From JAEZHK01 sp040768845 (lineage in GTDB: Bacteria > Bacillota > Clostridia > Christensenellales > Aristaeellaceae): a stretch of DNA of 64,000 bases. Below the pieces are notes generated by a model, which made no database searches, had not been told where the DNA came from, and saw only the letters and a list, made by a program, of their open reading frames with translations. The DNA is taken from positions 1-64,000 of the forward strand of contig JAXGME010000011.1 of assembly GCA_040768845.1 (NCBI GenBank). Reading direction: 5' to 3'. Made by a program: the position numbers and the translations under genes. Positions 1-6,914 of the stretch are shown here, piece after piece (position 1 is the first letter of the stretch; each line of letters begins with the position of its first letter).

Positions 1-134
1 CCTACGCACTCATCCGCCATGAGCAGTACGTTCGCACGTTTTCGATACCGGGGCGACGTTTCTGCTCCGTTGAGTATTTCCGCTACTCGCGCTCGATCTG
101 TTCCGCTTAGCCGTACTCCGTACTTCTTGTTCAT
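1..134 (-). CDS. IS630-family transposase, N-terminal part (runs off the window)
   Basis: Read from the ATG at 134-132, the minus strand encodes 44 residues that begin MNKKYGVRLSGTDRARVAEI and end in ANVLLMADE. This is the usual start of IS630-type transposases, a helix-turn-helix segment that binds the element ends. A GGAGGG ribosome site lies 7 bases upstream. The catalytic DDE part would lie beyond base 1, so I cannot tell whether the gene is intact. It lies just downstream of a broken sigma-factor gene and probably interrupted or replaced the rest of the older element. Family call is from the N-terminal motif only. Confidence 0.6.
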   Translation of the reverse strand, partial: MNKKYGVRLSGTDRARVAEILNGAETSPRYRKRANVLLMADECV

Positions 135-218
135 CCCTATGCCCTCCAGCCCAAGCTTTTGGATATAGTTTATCCCTTAATTGTAATATTGTCAATTCAC
201 TACGTTCTATGCGCGGAG

Positions 219-368
219 CTAATCGGCATGGTGACGGAAAAGAACTCCATGCACGAAATAGACACGTTTATGTTTGTGGGCGTTTGCTGCTTCATTTTTC
301 AACGTCCGCTTGCAATAGCCGTTAAAGGCGCAACGGATTTGCCATTGGGTACGAACAGGTTCATTCAT
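219..368 (-). pseudogene. Truncated sigma-70-like regulator of an integrative conjugative element
   Basis: The minus strand has a strong start: AAAGGAGGTG, six bases, then ATG at 368. It encodes MNEPVRTQWQIRCAFNGYCK followed by a TLKNEAANAHK segment. That N-terminus is typical of the small (about 140 residue) sigma-70-like proteins carried by Tn916/Tn1549-type elements. Similarity fades after about 45 residues and a stop follows at residue 50, so regions 2 and 4 are lost. With the integrase fragment to the right it marks an element that has decayed. Family call is from recall of the N-terminal sequence. Confidence 0.55.
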
Positions 369-494
369 GGTGTTCACCTCCTTTCGCAACCGCGAAAGCG
401 GGTGATGACTTCCCCTCTCGTAAACCCTCAACAAACGGAAATTAAAAACTGCCGAAGATTCGGATGGATTTCTTGAAAAACATTTGAGAAAACG

Positions 495-526
495 CAAAAA
501 TGTCCGACTGAAAGAGTTCAGTCGGG
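495..526 (-). terminator. Rho-independent terminator (minus direction)
   Basis: CCGACTGA (504-511) pairs with TCAGTCGG (518-525) around a 6-base loop. Read on the minus strand the hairpin is followed by ACATTTTTG. It would end a minus-strand transcript from a gene no longer present between here and the integrase fragment, so it is probably a leftover of the decayed element. Confidence 0.5.
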
Positions 527-789
527 CATGAGTTGATTTATTAGGTTCTATTAGGTGATATGTGTGTTCATATTGGTGGCTGTAATATCCCGTTGGCGGG
601 TGTAGGCTTTTTTGACAATCGGATATTAAATAAAGCATAAAAAATGGAAATAAACATGGCGATACCCCCTTTGATACCGCCATTTTCTTAAAAAAGCGTA
701 ACTTTATAACACCCTCCGCAATCCTGTTTCTGAAAAGGAAAACGACGGCTTCATTTTTTTCTCTGGTAATAAAGAAAGTACGGCAGTTT
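527..789. other. AT-rich element debris without a recognisable gene
   Basis: Between the terminator and the integrase fragment the base composition is clearly richer in A and T than the chromosome to the right. The reading frame of the integrase stays open upstream of 790, but the encoded residues there do not resemble an integrase N-terminus. I see no gene, tRNA or clear promoter. It looks like a deletion scar joining two parts of a mobile element. Confidence 0.4.
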
Positions 790-1491
790 ATGAGCAAGGT
801 AATAGGCACGGAATGGGAAATGCCCGTTGTCCTCGGCGGGCTGTACGGTTTACGCATAAGTGAGGTTATCGGTTTGCGTTGGCAAAACGTCGATATAGAA
901 AAAATGCAGTTCGGCGTTGTGGAGCAAATGCCTTTCAAAGTTCCGGCGGGAACAAAGATATTAGATGAAATGGCACCGACAAAATCAAATGACCGTATAT
1001 TGCCGATTACCAAAATCACATTACCGTATTTCATGCGGCAGTTTGAGTTGCAGGAGCGGCAAAAGGCTTTTGCCCGTGCAGGCGGCGGGAAGTATCACGA
1101 CAACGACCTTGTGATCGCCAAGCCGGACGGCTCACCGCAACGGCGTGATAGGATGTCAACCAATTTCGGCCAGCTTATCCGTCATTTGGAGATGCCGCAT
1201 ATTCGTTTTCACGACCTACGCCATACGGCGGCAACCAATATGCACCAACTGACGGGCGACTTCTATACCGTGGGCGAGATATTAGGTCATACGCTGAAAG
1301 GGATAGGAATGTCGCTCGGTATATCTACAAACCTTGAAGCGGTTACGGCTTGTTATGTTGACGTGCGCCTTGAACGAAAAAATGAAGTTCTTGATACATA
1401 CCACAAGGCGGTACATGATACAGGAAAGGACGCGGGGACAGAGAAAAAAGCGAAAGCCCCGAAGAAAAAAAGCAGGGATATGGAGCTATGA
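790..1491 (+). pseudogene. int: Tyrosine integrase, C-terminal catalytic part only
   Basis: About 230 residues match the catalytic domain of Tn916/phage-type tyrosine recombinases. Visible active-site elements are the first arginine in GLRISEVIGLRW, the HDLRHTAAT box, the LGHT box and the tyrosine in YVDVRL. A lysine-rich tail ends the protein. Family members are about 380-400 residues, so the arm-binding and core-binding domains are gone. No good ribosome site precedes the first ATG; upstream frame residues are unrelated, so the 5' end was lost by deletion. The tail lies 230 bases from the 3' end of a tRNA-Ser, the usual place for an integrase beside its attachment site. Probably inactive. 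Confidence 0.8.
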
Positions 1492-1546
1492 GGGCGCGTA
1501 ACTTTTTATAAGTTCGCGCTCAATTTTATATCTCTTTGTGGAATCC

Positions 1547-1671
1547 GGGCAAGAATCGGGCAACATTGCATACATTTTTTATGAATATGGTTTATGCGGG
1601 GTTTTTGTCGGGCAACAAAAATCAGGGCAACATTGGCAACCGGGGCAACAATCCCCTAAAAATCGGGCAAC
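1547..1671 (+). repeat. Cluster of GGGCAAC direct repeats, candidate integrase arm sites
   Basis: GGGCAAC begins at 1558, 1610, 1625, 1643 and 1665, with variants GGGCAAG at 1547 and TGGCAAC at 1634. All are in the same direction, at irregular spacing, in the 230 bases between the integrase 3' end and the tRNA-Ser. Short repeated motifs in this position are typical of arm-type binding sites for the N-terminal domain of tyrosine integrases. The role is inferred from placement. Confidence 0.5.
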
Positions 1672-1683
1672 AAAAAACGGCAA

Positions 1684-1719
1684 GAAAAAAGCCAGCAAAC
1701 CCTTGAGTTTACTGGCTTT
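1684..1719 (-). terminator. Rho-independent terminator of tRNA-Ser
   Basis: A 13-position stem (1688-1700 with 1707-1719, one mismatch) with a 6-base loop lies just beyond the tRNA 3' end on the minus strand and is followed by TTTTTTC in that direction. Position and U-run fit a terminator for the tRNA transcript. Confidence 0.8.
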
Positions 1720-1721
1720 CG

Positions 1722-1810
1722 TGGCGGAGAGGGTGGGATTCGAACCCACGTGTGCTTTCGCACAAACTGATTTCGAGTCAGCCCCGTTATGACCACTTCG
1801 ATACCTCTCC
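1722..1810 (-). tRNA. tRNA-Ser (anticodon CGA)
   Basis: The minus strand from 1810 folds as a class II tRNA. Acceptor GGAGAGG pairs with CCTCTCC. The anticodon loop is CTCGAAA with anticodon CGA. The long variable arm is TGTGC-GAAA-GCACA and the T arm is GTGGG-TTCGAAT-CCCAC. The 3' CCA is encoded. The 89-base length and long variable arm fit serine. It reads UCG codons. A terminator follows directly, and the integrase remnant beyond suggests this 3' end served as an insertion target. Confidence 0.95.
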
Positions 1811-1842
1811 ACGATGGTTTATACAGTTTTTATGCGCCCTGT

Positions 1843-1888
1843 ACATGATTTCAAGTCAGGGCCGTTATGACCGCTTCGACACGCTTCC
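1843..1888 (-). pseudogene. 5' half of a second tRNA-Ser (anticodon TGA), truncated
   Basis: Reading from 1888 on the minus strand, GGAAGCGTGTCGAAGCGGTC and the following bases match the acceptor 5' strand, D arm and anticodon arm of the intact tRNA-Ser downstream. The anticodon loop is CTTGAAA (anticodon TGA). After the anticodon stem, which has one mismatch, similarity stops: there is no variable arm, T arm or matching acceptor strand. It is a tRNA half, 33 bases upstream of the intact tRNA. Confidence 0.6.
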
Positions 1889-2007
1889 AATGCGCAAAAA
1901 CCAACAGTAAGTATAGCGGAAAGCGCGCCATTTGTCAAGACAAGTGCAAACTTTTTTCGGAGGTGTCTTTTCAAGGCACAGTATAACTTGAATGGGGATC
2001 GCAGACA

Positions 2008-2014
2008 GGGTAGG
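2008..2014 (+). repeat. Left target-site duplication of the IS element (GGGTAGG)
   Basis: GGGTAGG directly abuts the left terminal inverted repeat and is repeated exactly at 3127-3133 next to the right one. This is the signature of a single simple insertion. Confidence 0.85.
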
Positions 2015-2040
2015 TGTACAGCTAGCGCTCTTGTCTAACA
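2015..2040 (+). repeat. Left terminal inverted repeat of the IS element
   Basis: Begins TGTACAGCTA and ends TGTCTAACA. It pairs with 3101-3126 read on the other strand. The inner nine bases TGTCTAACA are identical, and the outer five TGTAC are identical. Confidence 0.8.
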
Positions 2041-2079
2041 TCAGGAGGATATGATAAACTGATGTTGGAGGAGATTAAG

Positions 2080-3099
2080 ATGGCAGGAAAAGTAGTGGAA
2101 AAGGACGCGGCGGTGAAGGTGGCGCGTCAGCGGCTGAGCGTGCTGGAGATGGCGGAAACGCTGGGGAACATCTCGGAGGCATGCCGCCGGGGCGGCATGG
2201 ACCGGACGAGCTTCTACGAGTGGAAGCGGCGCTTCCAGACCCATGGACTGGAAGGGCTGAAGGATATGCCGCCCATCCCAAAATCGCAGCCGAACCAGAC
2301 GACGCCGGAGACTGAGGCGGCGATTCTGGAGTGCAGCCTTGCGCACCCATCCTGGGGCTGCGTGAAGCTGTCGGATTTCCTGAAGCTGCAGGGTGTTTCT
2401 GTCAGCTCGCCTACCGTCCAGAAGATCCTGATCCGAAACGACATGGCCAGCGTGTATGATCGCTGGCTCAAGGTGGAGGAGCGGCATCTGGAGACCGGCG
2501 TGGAACTGACGGCGGAGCAGGTGGCGAAGATCGAGAAATACAACCCCTGCTTCAAGGAACGACATGTGGAATCCTCCCGGCCAGGCGAGCTTTTATGCCA
2601 GGACACCATGTTTGTAGGCAGTCTGAAGGGCGTGGGCAAGGTGTATCTGCACGCCTGCGTGGATACCTACGGTTCCTATGCCTTCGGGTTTCTGCACACC
2701 GGCAAGAAGCCGGAATGCGCCGCCGCCCTGGTGCACAACGACGTGCTGCCCTTTTACAAGGAGCACGGCCTGACCGTGAGCGCCATTCTCACCGACAACG
2801 GCCGGGAGTTCTGCGGGACGGAGAATCATCCCTTCGAGCTGTATCTGGCGCTGAACGACATCGAGCATCGCCGAACCAAGGTGAAATCTCCGCAGACCAA
2901 CGGCTTTATTGAGCGATTCAACAAGACGGTGCTGGACGAATTCTTTCGCATTGCTTTCCGGGAAAACTTCTACGAAAGCGTAGAAGCACTGCAGGAGGAT
3001 CTGGATCGATGGCTGGTTCATTACAACACGGAGCGCCCTCACAGGGGCTACCGCAACCGAGGGAAACGTCCCTTGGATACCGTGCTGGAATCCGTTTGA
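2080..3099 (+). CDS. IS481-family transposase
   Basis: A DDE transposase of 339 residues. An N-terminal helix-turn-helix (about residues 20-60, with SEACRRGGMDRTSFYEWKRR) binds the ends. The rve-type catalytic core has aspartates in CQDTMF (about 175) and LTDNGREF (about 239) and the glutamate in FIERFNK (about 278). The C-terminal YNTERPHRGY motif is typical of the IS3/IS481 group. I chose the ATG at 2080 because GGAGGAG sits six bases upstream and relatives start MAGKVV; an in-frame ATG at 2062 would add six residues. No frameshift or internal stop is seen, so it is probably active. Confidence 0.9.
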   Translation: MAGKVVEKDAAVKVARQRLSVLEMAETLGNISEACRRGGMDRTSFYEWKRRFQTHGLEGLKDMPPIPKSQPNQTTPETEAAILECSLAHPSWGCVKLSDFLKLQGVSVSSPTVQKILIRNDMASVYDRWLKVEERHLETGVELTAEQVAKIEKYNPCFKERHVESSRPGELLCQDTMFVGSLKGVGKVYLHACVDTYGSYAFGFLHTGKKPECAAALVHNDVLPFYKEHGLTVSAILTDNGREFCGTENHPFELYLALNDIEHRRTKVKSPQTNGFIERFNKTVLDEFFRIAFRENFYESVEALQEDLDRWLVHYNTERPHRGYRNRGKRPLDTVLESV

Positions 3100-3100
3100 T

Positions 3101-3126
3101 TGTTAGACATGACAGTTAGTAGTACA
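3101..3126 (-). repeat. Right terminal inverted repeat of the IS element
   Basis: On the minus strand it reads TGTACTACTA...TGTCTAACA, matching the left end at 20 of 26 positions. It starts one base after the transposase stop codon. Confidence 0.8.
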
Positions 3127-3133
3127 GGGTAGG
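3127..3133 (+). repeat. Right target-site duplication of the IS element (GGGTAGG)
   Basis: Exact copy of the 7 bases at 2008-2014, abutting the right inverted repeat. Confidence 0.85.
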
Positions 3134-3511
3134 GGAGAAGCGCTTTGCAGGCGGCCGGATCGCGGAGTGCGGCCATCCGCCGCAATGGTGCGCGTGCGCC
3201 GCCCACATTCCCGCAAAAACTCTGTTGGGACAAGCCCCAAAGCCGGCGGTCCACCGTGCGGGCCCGGAAGACGGCTCAGGCCATCGCATGCAGGTCCGAC
3301 GAGCGCAGCGGAAAGGGCGCGAGATTGGGGCGCCTGCGCGCGGGGGTGCGAACCGGCAGGCAAACCGCGCAAATGCGTCAAGGCGGACGGGAGTCGGGGG
3401 AAGGTGCCGGAGAAACCGCTATGCATCACCGGGTGAGAAATCAGATGGGCGCTGCGGCAGAAAGAGAACCGGACCGCCCCGAACGCCGCTCGGAGGGCAT
3501 GAAGCGGCGCA
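3134..3511. other. GC-rich stretch with no recognisable gene
   Basis: About 380 bases between the IS target duplication and the 3' end of the disulfide reductase. Open frames exist on both strands, but none has a ribosome site or a familiar protein sequence. I looked for RNase P, tmRNA, SRP and riboswitch signatures and found only weak chance matches. Before the IS arrived, this stretch was continuous with the sequence left of 2014. Confidence 0.4.
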
Positions 3512-3544
3512 GGGCCGGATTCCGTCGCCGACGGAATCCGGCCC
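3512..3544. terminator. Long perfect hairpin after the disulfide reductase gene
   Basis: The 33 bases form a near-perfect inverted repeat (GGGCCGGATTCCGTC and its complement around a 3-base centre). It lies 27 bases past the stop of the minus-strand reductase. The U-run (CTTTTT, 3552-3557) is on the plus-strand side, so termination in the minus direction would lack a U-run. Either a bidirectional or RNA-protecting hairpin. Confidence 0.45.
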
Positions 3545-3570
3545 CTGATCGCTTTTTCGGAACGCCTCCG

Positions 3571-6009
3571 TTAGATGAACAGCGACATGTCGGATTCTTC
3601 CGCGTTGTCCAGCATCGCGGCCGCGCCGGAGAACTTGACGCCGTCGATCAGTTCATCCGCCTGAATGCCCATCACGTCCATCGACATCGAGCAGGCCACC
3701 AGCTCCACGCCGTTTTTGCGGGCGGAAGCGATCAGATCCTCGAGGCTGGCGATGTTCTTGCGCTTCATGACCCCGCGGATCATCTTGGGACCGATGCCCA
3801 GCATGTTCATCTTGGACAGCGAAAGCTTCCTGGAGCCGCGAGGCATCATCATGCCGAACATCTTTGAGAGGAAGTCCTTTTTCGCGTCCACTTTTTCCGG
3901 CTTCCGGAGGATGTTGAGCCCCCAGAAGGTGAAGAACATCGACACGTGTCGGCCCATGGCGGCGGCGGCGTTGGCGATAATAAAGGAAGCGATGGCCTTG
4001 TCCAGGTCGCCCGAGAACACGATGATGTTCTTGCCGTCCTTGGCCGGACCGGAGAGGGCCGCGGCGGGTTTTTCGCCCTTCTGGACGCGGGCGCGGGCAA
4101 TGCCCTTTTCGCTGTCGGAATCCAGCAGAATGTTGCCGGTGCGGCGGCAGAAGGCCGGCAGGTCCGACGCGAAGGCCGGGTCGGTGGAGGAGATCTCCAC
4201 CACGTCGCCGACGGAGGCCTCCGCCAGCGCCTCGGAGAGCCGTACGATGGGGCCGGGGCACTGCAGGCCGCAGGCGTCCAGCGTGATGGTTTTGGAGGGC
4301 GTTTCTTTCTTTTCGGGCAGCTGGGTGTCGGTGTTGACCTTCACCTGCGGCTGGGGCGCCTCGTGGGGTCCGAAGATCGAGTGGTACAGCCGGTAGCCGC
4401 CGCTGAGGTTGTAGGCGTCAAAGCCGTTCTGGGTGAGGATGCGGGTGGCCACATAGCCCCGGAGGCCCACCTGGCAGGTGACGTACACGGGTTTGGACTT
4501 GTCCAGCTCGCCCAGGCGCGACCGGAGGGAATCCAGCGGCACGTTGATGAAGCCGTCGATGTGGCCGTTTTCGTACTCCAGCGCCGTGCGGGTATCCAAC
4601 AGCGTCACGCTGCCGTCCCGCGCAAGGCCCGACACGTCGTGCCAGTGGAAGTTCTTTACCAGGCCCTTCATCAGGTTTTCGATGGCAAAGCCCGCCATGT
4701 TGACCGGGTCCTTCGCGGAGCCGTAGGGCGGCGCGTAGCAAAGCTCCAGCTTGGTGAGGCCGTCGGCGGTCATCCCAGCGCGGATGGCGGTGGCAATCAC
4801 GTCGATGCGCTTGTCGGTGCCATCGTAGCCCACGGCCTGGGCGCCCAGGATCTTGCCGGTGTTCTTTTCAAAGATCATCTTGATGGACATGTTCACCGCG
4901 CCGGGGTAGTAGCCCGCGTGGTTGGCGGAGTAGGTGAAGGACTTGTCGTAGTTGAGCTTCAGCCGCTTGGCGGTCTTTTCGTTGACGCCGGTGGCGGCCA
5001 CGGTCAGGTCAAACACCTTGAGGATGGAGGAACCCTGGGTGCCGGTGTAGGCGCTGTCGAGCCCCGCAATGTTGTCCGCGGCCACGCGGCCCTGTTTGTT
5101 GGCCGGGCCCGCCAGCGGCACGTAGCCCTTGTCCCCGGTCACAAAGTCGGTAATCTCAATGGCGTCGCCCACGGCGAAAATGTCCGGGTCGCTGGTGAGC
5201 ATGTGGTCGTTTACGGCAATTGCGCCCCGGGCGTTGAGCTGGAGGCCCGCCTCCTTTGCCAGGCGGCTGTCCGGCCGCACGCCGACGGCCATGATCAGCA
5301 TGTCCGCGGGCACTTCGCTGTCGCCCACGGTCACCACCAGGCTTTCGCCCACCTCGCGGATGCGCCCCACGGACTTGCCCAGCATCAGCCGGACGCCCTT
5401 CTGCTCCATGTGGCGGTGCACGTCCTGGGCCATATCGTAGTCAATCGGCGCGATTACCTGGTCCAGCATTTCGACGAGGGTCACGCTGACGCCGGCCTGG
5501 GTCAGGTTTTCCGCCATCTCCACGCCGATGAAGCCGCCGCCCGCCACGATGGCCGTGCGGGGCTTTTTCTGGTCCACGTAATCCTTGATGCGGTAGGTAT
5601 CCGGAATGTTGCGCAGGGTGAACACCTTGTCCGACTTCGCGCCCTCAATGGGCGGTACGAAGGGCTCCGCGCCGGGGGAGAGGATCAGTTTGTCGTAGGA
5701 TTCCTCGTAGGTTTCGCCGGTGGTGTGGTTGAGGACGGACACGGTCTTCTTCGCGGGGTCAATCTTCACGGCCTCGCTGAGGGTGCGGACGTCCACGTTG
5801 AAGCGCGCGTTGAAGCTCTTCGGGGTCTGCAGCGTCAGCGCGGACTTCTGCTTGATCTCTCCGCCGATAAAGTAGGGCAGGCCGCAGTTGGCGAAGGAGA
5901 TGTACTCGCCCTTCTCCAGCATGATGATCTCGGCCTGTTCGTCCAGCCTTCTGAGCCGCGCCGCTGCCGACGCGCCGCCCGCCACGCCGCCGATGATGAC
6001 TACCTTCAT
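3571..6009 (-). CDS. CoA-disulfide-reductase-like flavoprotein with rhodanese, TusA and DsrE domains
   Basis: An 812-residue cytosolic protein, probably for reduction and relay of sulfane sulfur. Residues 1-450 are a pyridine-nucleotide disulfide reductase: FAD-binding GGVAGGASAAARLRR at the N-terminus, the CoADR-type single active cysteine at residue 42 in SFANCGLPYF, and an NAD-binding GGGFIGVEMAE. Residues about 460-545 are a rhodanese domain with catalytic Cys in VTCQVGLRGY. Near 580 is a TusA-like CGLQCPGP motif. The C-terminal 160 residues are DsrE/F-like. The start at 6009 has AGGAGG eight bases upstream; an ATG 36 bases earlier lacks a site and would sit against the promoter. It is divergent from a Crp/Fnr regulator. 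Substrate (CoA disulfide, CoA persulfide or polysulfide) is inference. Confidence 0.85.
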   Translation of the reverse strand: MKVVIIGGVAGGASAAARLRRLDEQAEIIMLEKGEYISFANCGLPYFIGGEIKQKSALTLQTPKSFNARFNVDVRTLSEAVKIDPAKKTVSVLNHTTGETYEESYDKLILSPGAEPFVPPIEGAKSDKVFTLRNIPDTYRIKDYVDQKKPRTAIVAGGGFIGVEMAENLTQAGVSVTLVEMLDQVIAPIDYDMAQDVHRHMEQKGVRLMLGKSVGRIREVGESLVVTVGDSEVPADMLIMAVGVRPDSRLAKEAGLQLNARGAIAVNDHMLTSDPDIFAVGDAIEITDFVTGDKGYVPLAGPANKQGRVAADNIAGLDSAYTGTQGSSILKVFDLTVAATGVNEKTAKRLKLNYDKSFTYSANHAGYYPGAVNMSIKMIFEKNTGKILGAQAVGYDGTDKRIDVIATAIRAGMTADGLTKLELCYAPPYGSAKDPVNMAGFAIENLMKGLVKNFHWHDVSGLARDGSVTLLDTRTALEYENGHIDGFINVPLDSLRSRLGELDKSKPVYVTCQVGLRGYVATRILTQNGFDAYNLSGGYRLYHSIFGPHEAPQPQVKVNTDTQLPEKKETPSKTITLDACGLQCPGPIVRLSEALAEASVGDVVEISSTDPAFASDLPAFCRRTGNILLDSDSEKGIARARVQKGEKPAAALSGPAKDGKNIIVFSGDLDKAIASFIIANAAAAMGRHVSMFFTFWGLNILRKPEKVDAKKDFLSKMFGMMMPRGSRKLSLSKMNMLGIGPKMIRGVMKRKNIASLEDLIASARKNGVELVACSMSMDVMGIQADELIDGVKFSGAAAMLDNAEESDMSLFI

Positions 6010-6027
6010 GGCTCCCGCCTCCTGAAT

Positions 6028-6056
6028 TTGACTTTTGGAAAGCATGCGCTTATGAT
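6028..6056 (+). promoter_or_regulatory. Promoter of the Crp/Fnr regulator gene
   Basis: TTGACT at 6028-6033, 17 bases, TATGAT at 6051-6056. Start of transcription near 6063 leaves a 20-base leader with AAAGGGGA before the ATG at 6085. Confidence 0.75.
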
Positions 6057-6063
6057 ATTATAA
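6050..6063. promoter_or_regulatory. Palindrome TTATGATATTATAA overlapping both divergent -10 boxes
   Basis: A 14-bp inverted repeat with one mismatched pair, AT-rich like Crp/Fnr-type half sites. It covers the -10 box of the plus promoter and the -10 box of the opposing promoter, so one protein dimer here could control both genes. AGCAT at 6041 and ATGCT at 6063 form an outer inverted pair. The binding protein is inferred from position. Confidence 0.45.
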
Positions 6064-6085
6064 TGCTGAAAGGGGATTTTTACAA
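6057..6085 (-). promoter_or_regulatory. Promoter of the disulfide reductase gene
   Basis: On the minus strand TTGTAA (6085-6080), 17 bases, TATAAT (6062-6057). It overlaps the divergent promoter so closely that both polymerases could not bind at once. Confidence 0.7.
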
Positions 6086-6756
6086 TGCAGGAGAAGCTGC
6101 CAGCCGAGGTGTTTCCCCGCTTTTTGCCGTTCTGGGGCCGGCTCACAGCCGCCCAGCAGGCGCTTTTGACCGCCGGCACCGCCTGCCACCTGTACCCTCG
6201 GGGCGCCAACATTCACGGCGGCTCGAACGACTGCGCCGGCGTGCTGCTGGTGCTGTCGGGTGAACTGCGCGTGTACATGCTGTCCGAGGAGGGCCGCGAG
6301 GTGACGCTCTACCGGATGTCCGGCGGCGATGTCTGCGTGATGAGCGCCAGCTGCGCGCTCAGCGCCATCACCTTTGAGGTGCGCATCGACGCCGCGGCCG
6401 ACTGCGAGCTCTGCGTCATCAAGCCCTCGGCCTTCGATCAGGTTCAGCGGGAGAACATCTACGTGGAGGCCTTCGCCTACCGTCAGGTCACCGAGCGCTT
6501 CTCGGACGTCATGTGGGCGATGCAGCAGATCCTGTTCATGAGCTTTGACAAGCGCCTGGCAGTGTTCCTGCTGGACGAAGTGGCCCGGGGCGGCGACACC
6601 GTGCGCCATACGCAGGAAGAAATCGCGCGCTACCTGGGCGGCGCGCGCGAATCCGTCACGCGGATGCTGAAATACTTTCAGCAGGAGGGGCTGGTGTCGC
6701 TTTCAAGAGGCGGTGTGACCGTGCTGGATAAAAAGGGTCTCCGGGCGCTGCTCTAG
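6085..6756 (+). CDS. Crp/Fnr-family transcriptional regulator
   Basis: A 223-residue regulator. The N-terminal cyclic-nucleotide-type beta roll (about residues 15-130, with VLLVLSGELRVYMLSEEGRE) is followed by a long dimer helix. The C-terminal winged helix contains HTQEEIARYLGGARESVTRM, the Crp recognition region. Six cysteines lie in the sensor domain, including DVCVMSASC and ADCELC, but not in the N-terminal FNR cluster pattern. A ribosome site AAAGGGGA is eight bases before the ATG. It is divergent from, and shares a promoter region with, the sulfur-handling reductase, so it probably controls that gene. A thiol or redox signal is plausible but not shown. Confidence 0.85.
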   Translation: MQEKLPAEVFPRFLPFWGRLTAAQQALLTAGTACHLYPRGANIHGGSNDCAGVLLVLSGELRVYMLSEEGREVTLYRMSGGDVCVMSASCALSAITFEVRIDAAADCELCVIKPSAFDQVQRENIYVEAFAYRQVTERFSDVMWAMQQILFMSFDKRLAVFLLDEVARGGDTVRHTQEEIARYLGGARESVTRMLKYFQQEGLVSLSRGGVTVLDKKGLRALL

Positions 6757-6914
6757 TCGTCCGCGAAGCCTGATTACCGCGCTGTGGCCGGGTCTTTTCC
6801 TGTCCGGCTGCGTCGCTCTCCGCTTGACGCAGCGCTGCTACATCTGCGCTCCGGCTCCGTGCCGGGCAGAAAACTCTCTGCGCCCTATCATCGGTTCTTA
6901 GACTTCGTGGACTA

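Larger units (their letters stand above)
2015..3126 (+). mobile_element. Complete IS481-type insertion sequence
   Basis: A 1112-bp element bounded by imperfect 26-bp inverted repeats starting TGTAC (2015-2040 and 3101-3126; 20 of 26 positions match) and flanked by a perfect 7-bp direct repeat. It carries one transposase gene filling nearly its whole length. Ends beginning TGT and a single unshifted transposase frame fit IS481. Both ends and the target duplication are intact, so it looks complete and fairly recent. Confidence 0.85.

Noticed and set aside
219..1034. 271-residue minus-strand open frame
   Set aside because: Only its last 49 residues resemble a protein (the sigma remnant with its own ribosome site); the rest is antisense to the integrase and debris.
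1547..1671. Could the GGGCAAC repeats be a CRISPR array?
   Set aside because: Repeats are only 7 bases and spacing is irregular; no cas genes. No CRISPR array is seen anywhere in the window.
1538..1812. Short open frames over the tRNA-Ser on both strands
   Set aside because: They are translations of the tRNA itself (the plus frame with VGFEPT, the minus frame with SGHNGADSKS), a well-known artefact.
3395..3450. Weak resemblance to a conserved RNase P RNA segment (AGGTGCCGGAGAAACCG)
   Set aside because: None of the other conserved RNase P blocks is nearby, and the pairing partners are missing.
3145..3570. Several open frames of 80-240 residues in the gap after the IS
   Set aside because: No ribosome site, no familiar sequence, and frames overlap each other on both strands.
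3946..6063. 705-residue plus-strand open frame
   Set aside because: Antisense of the CoA-disulfide reductase; long only because of high GC codon use. The sense strand has clear domains.
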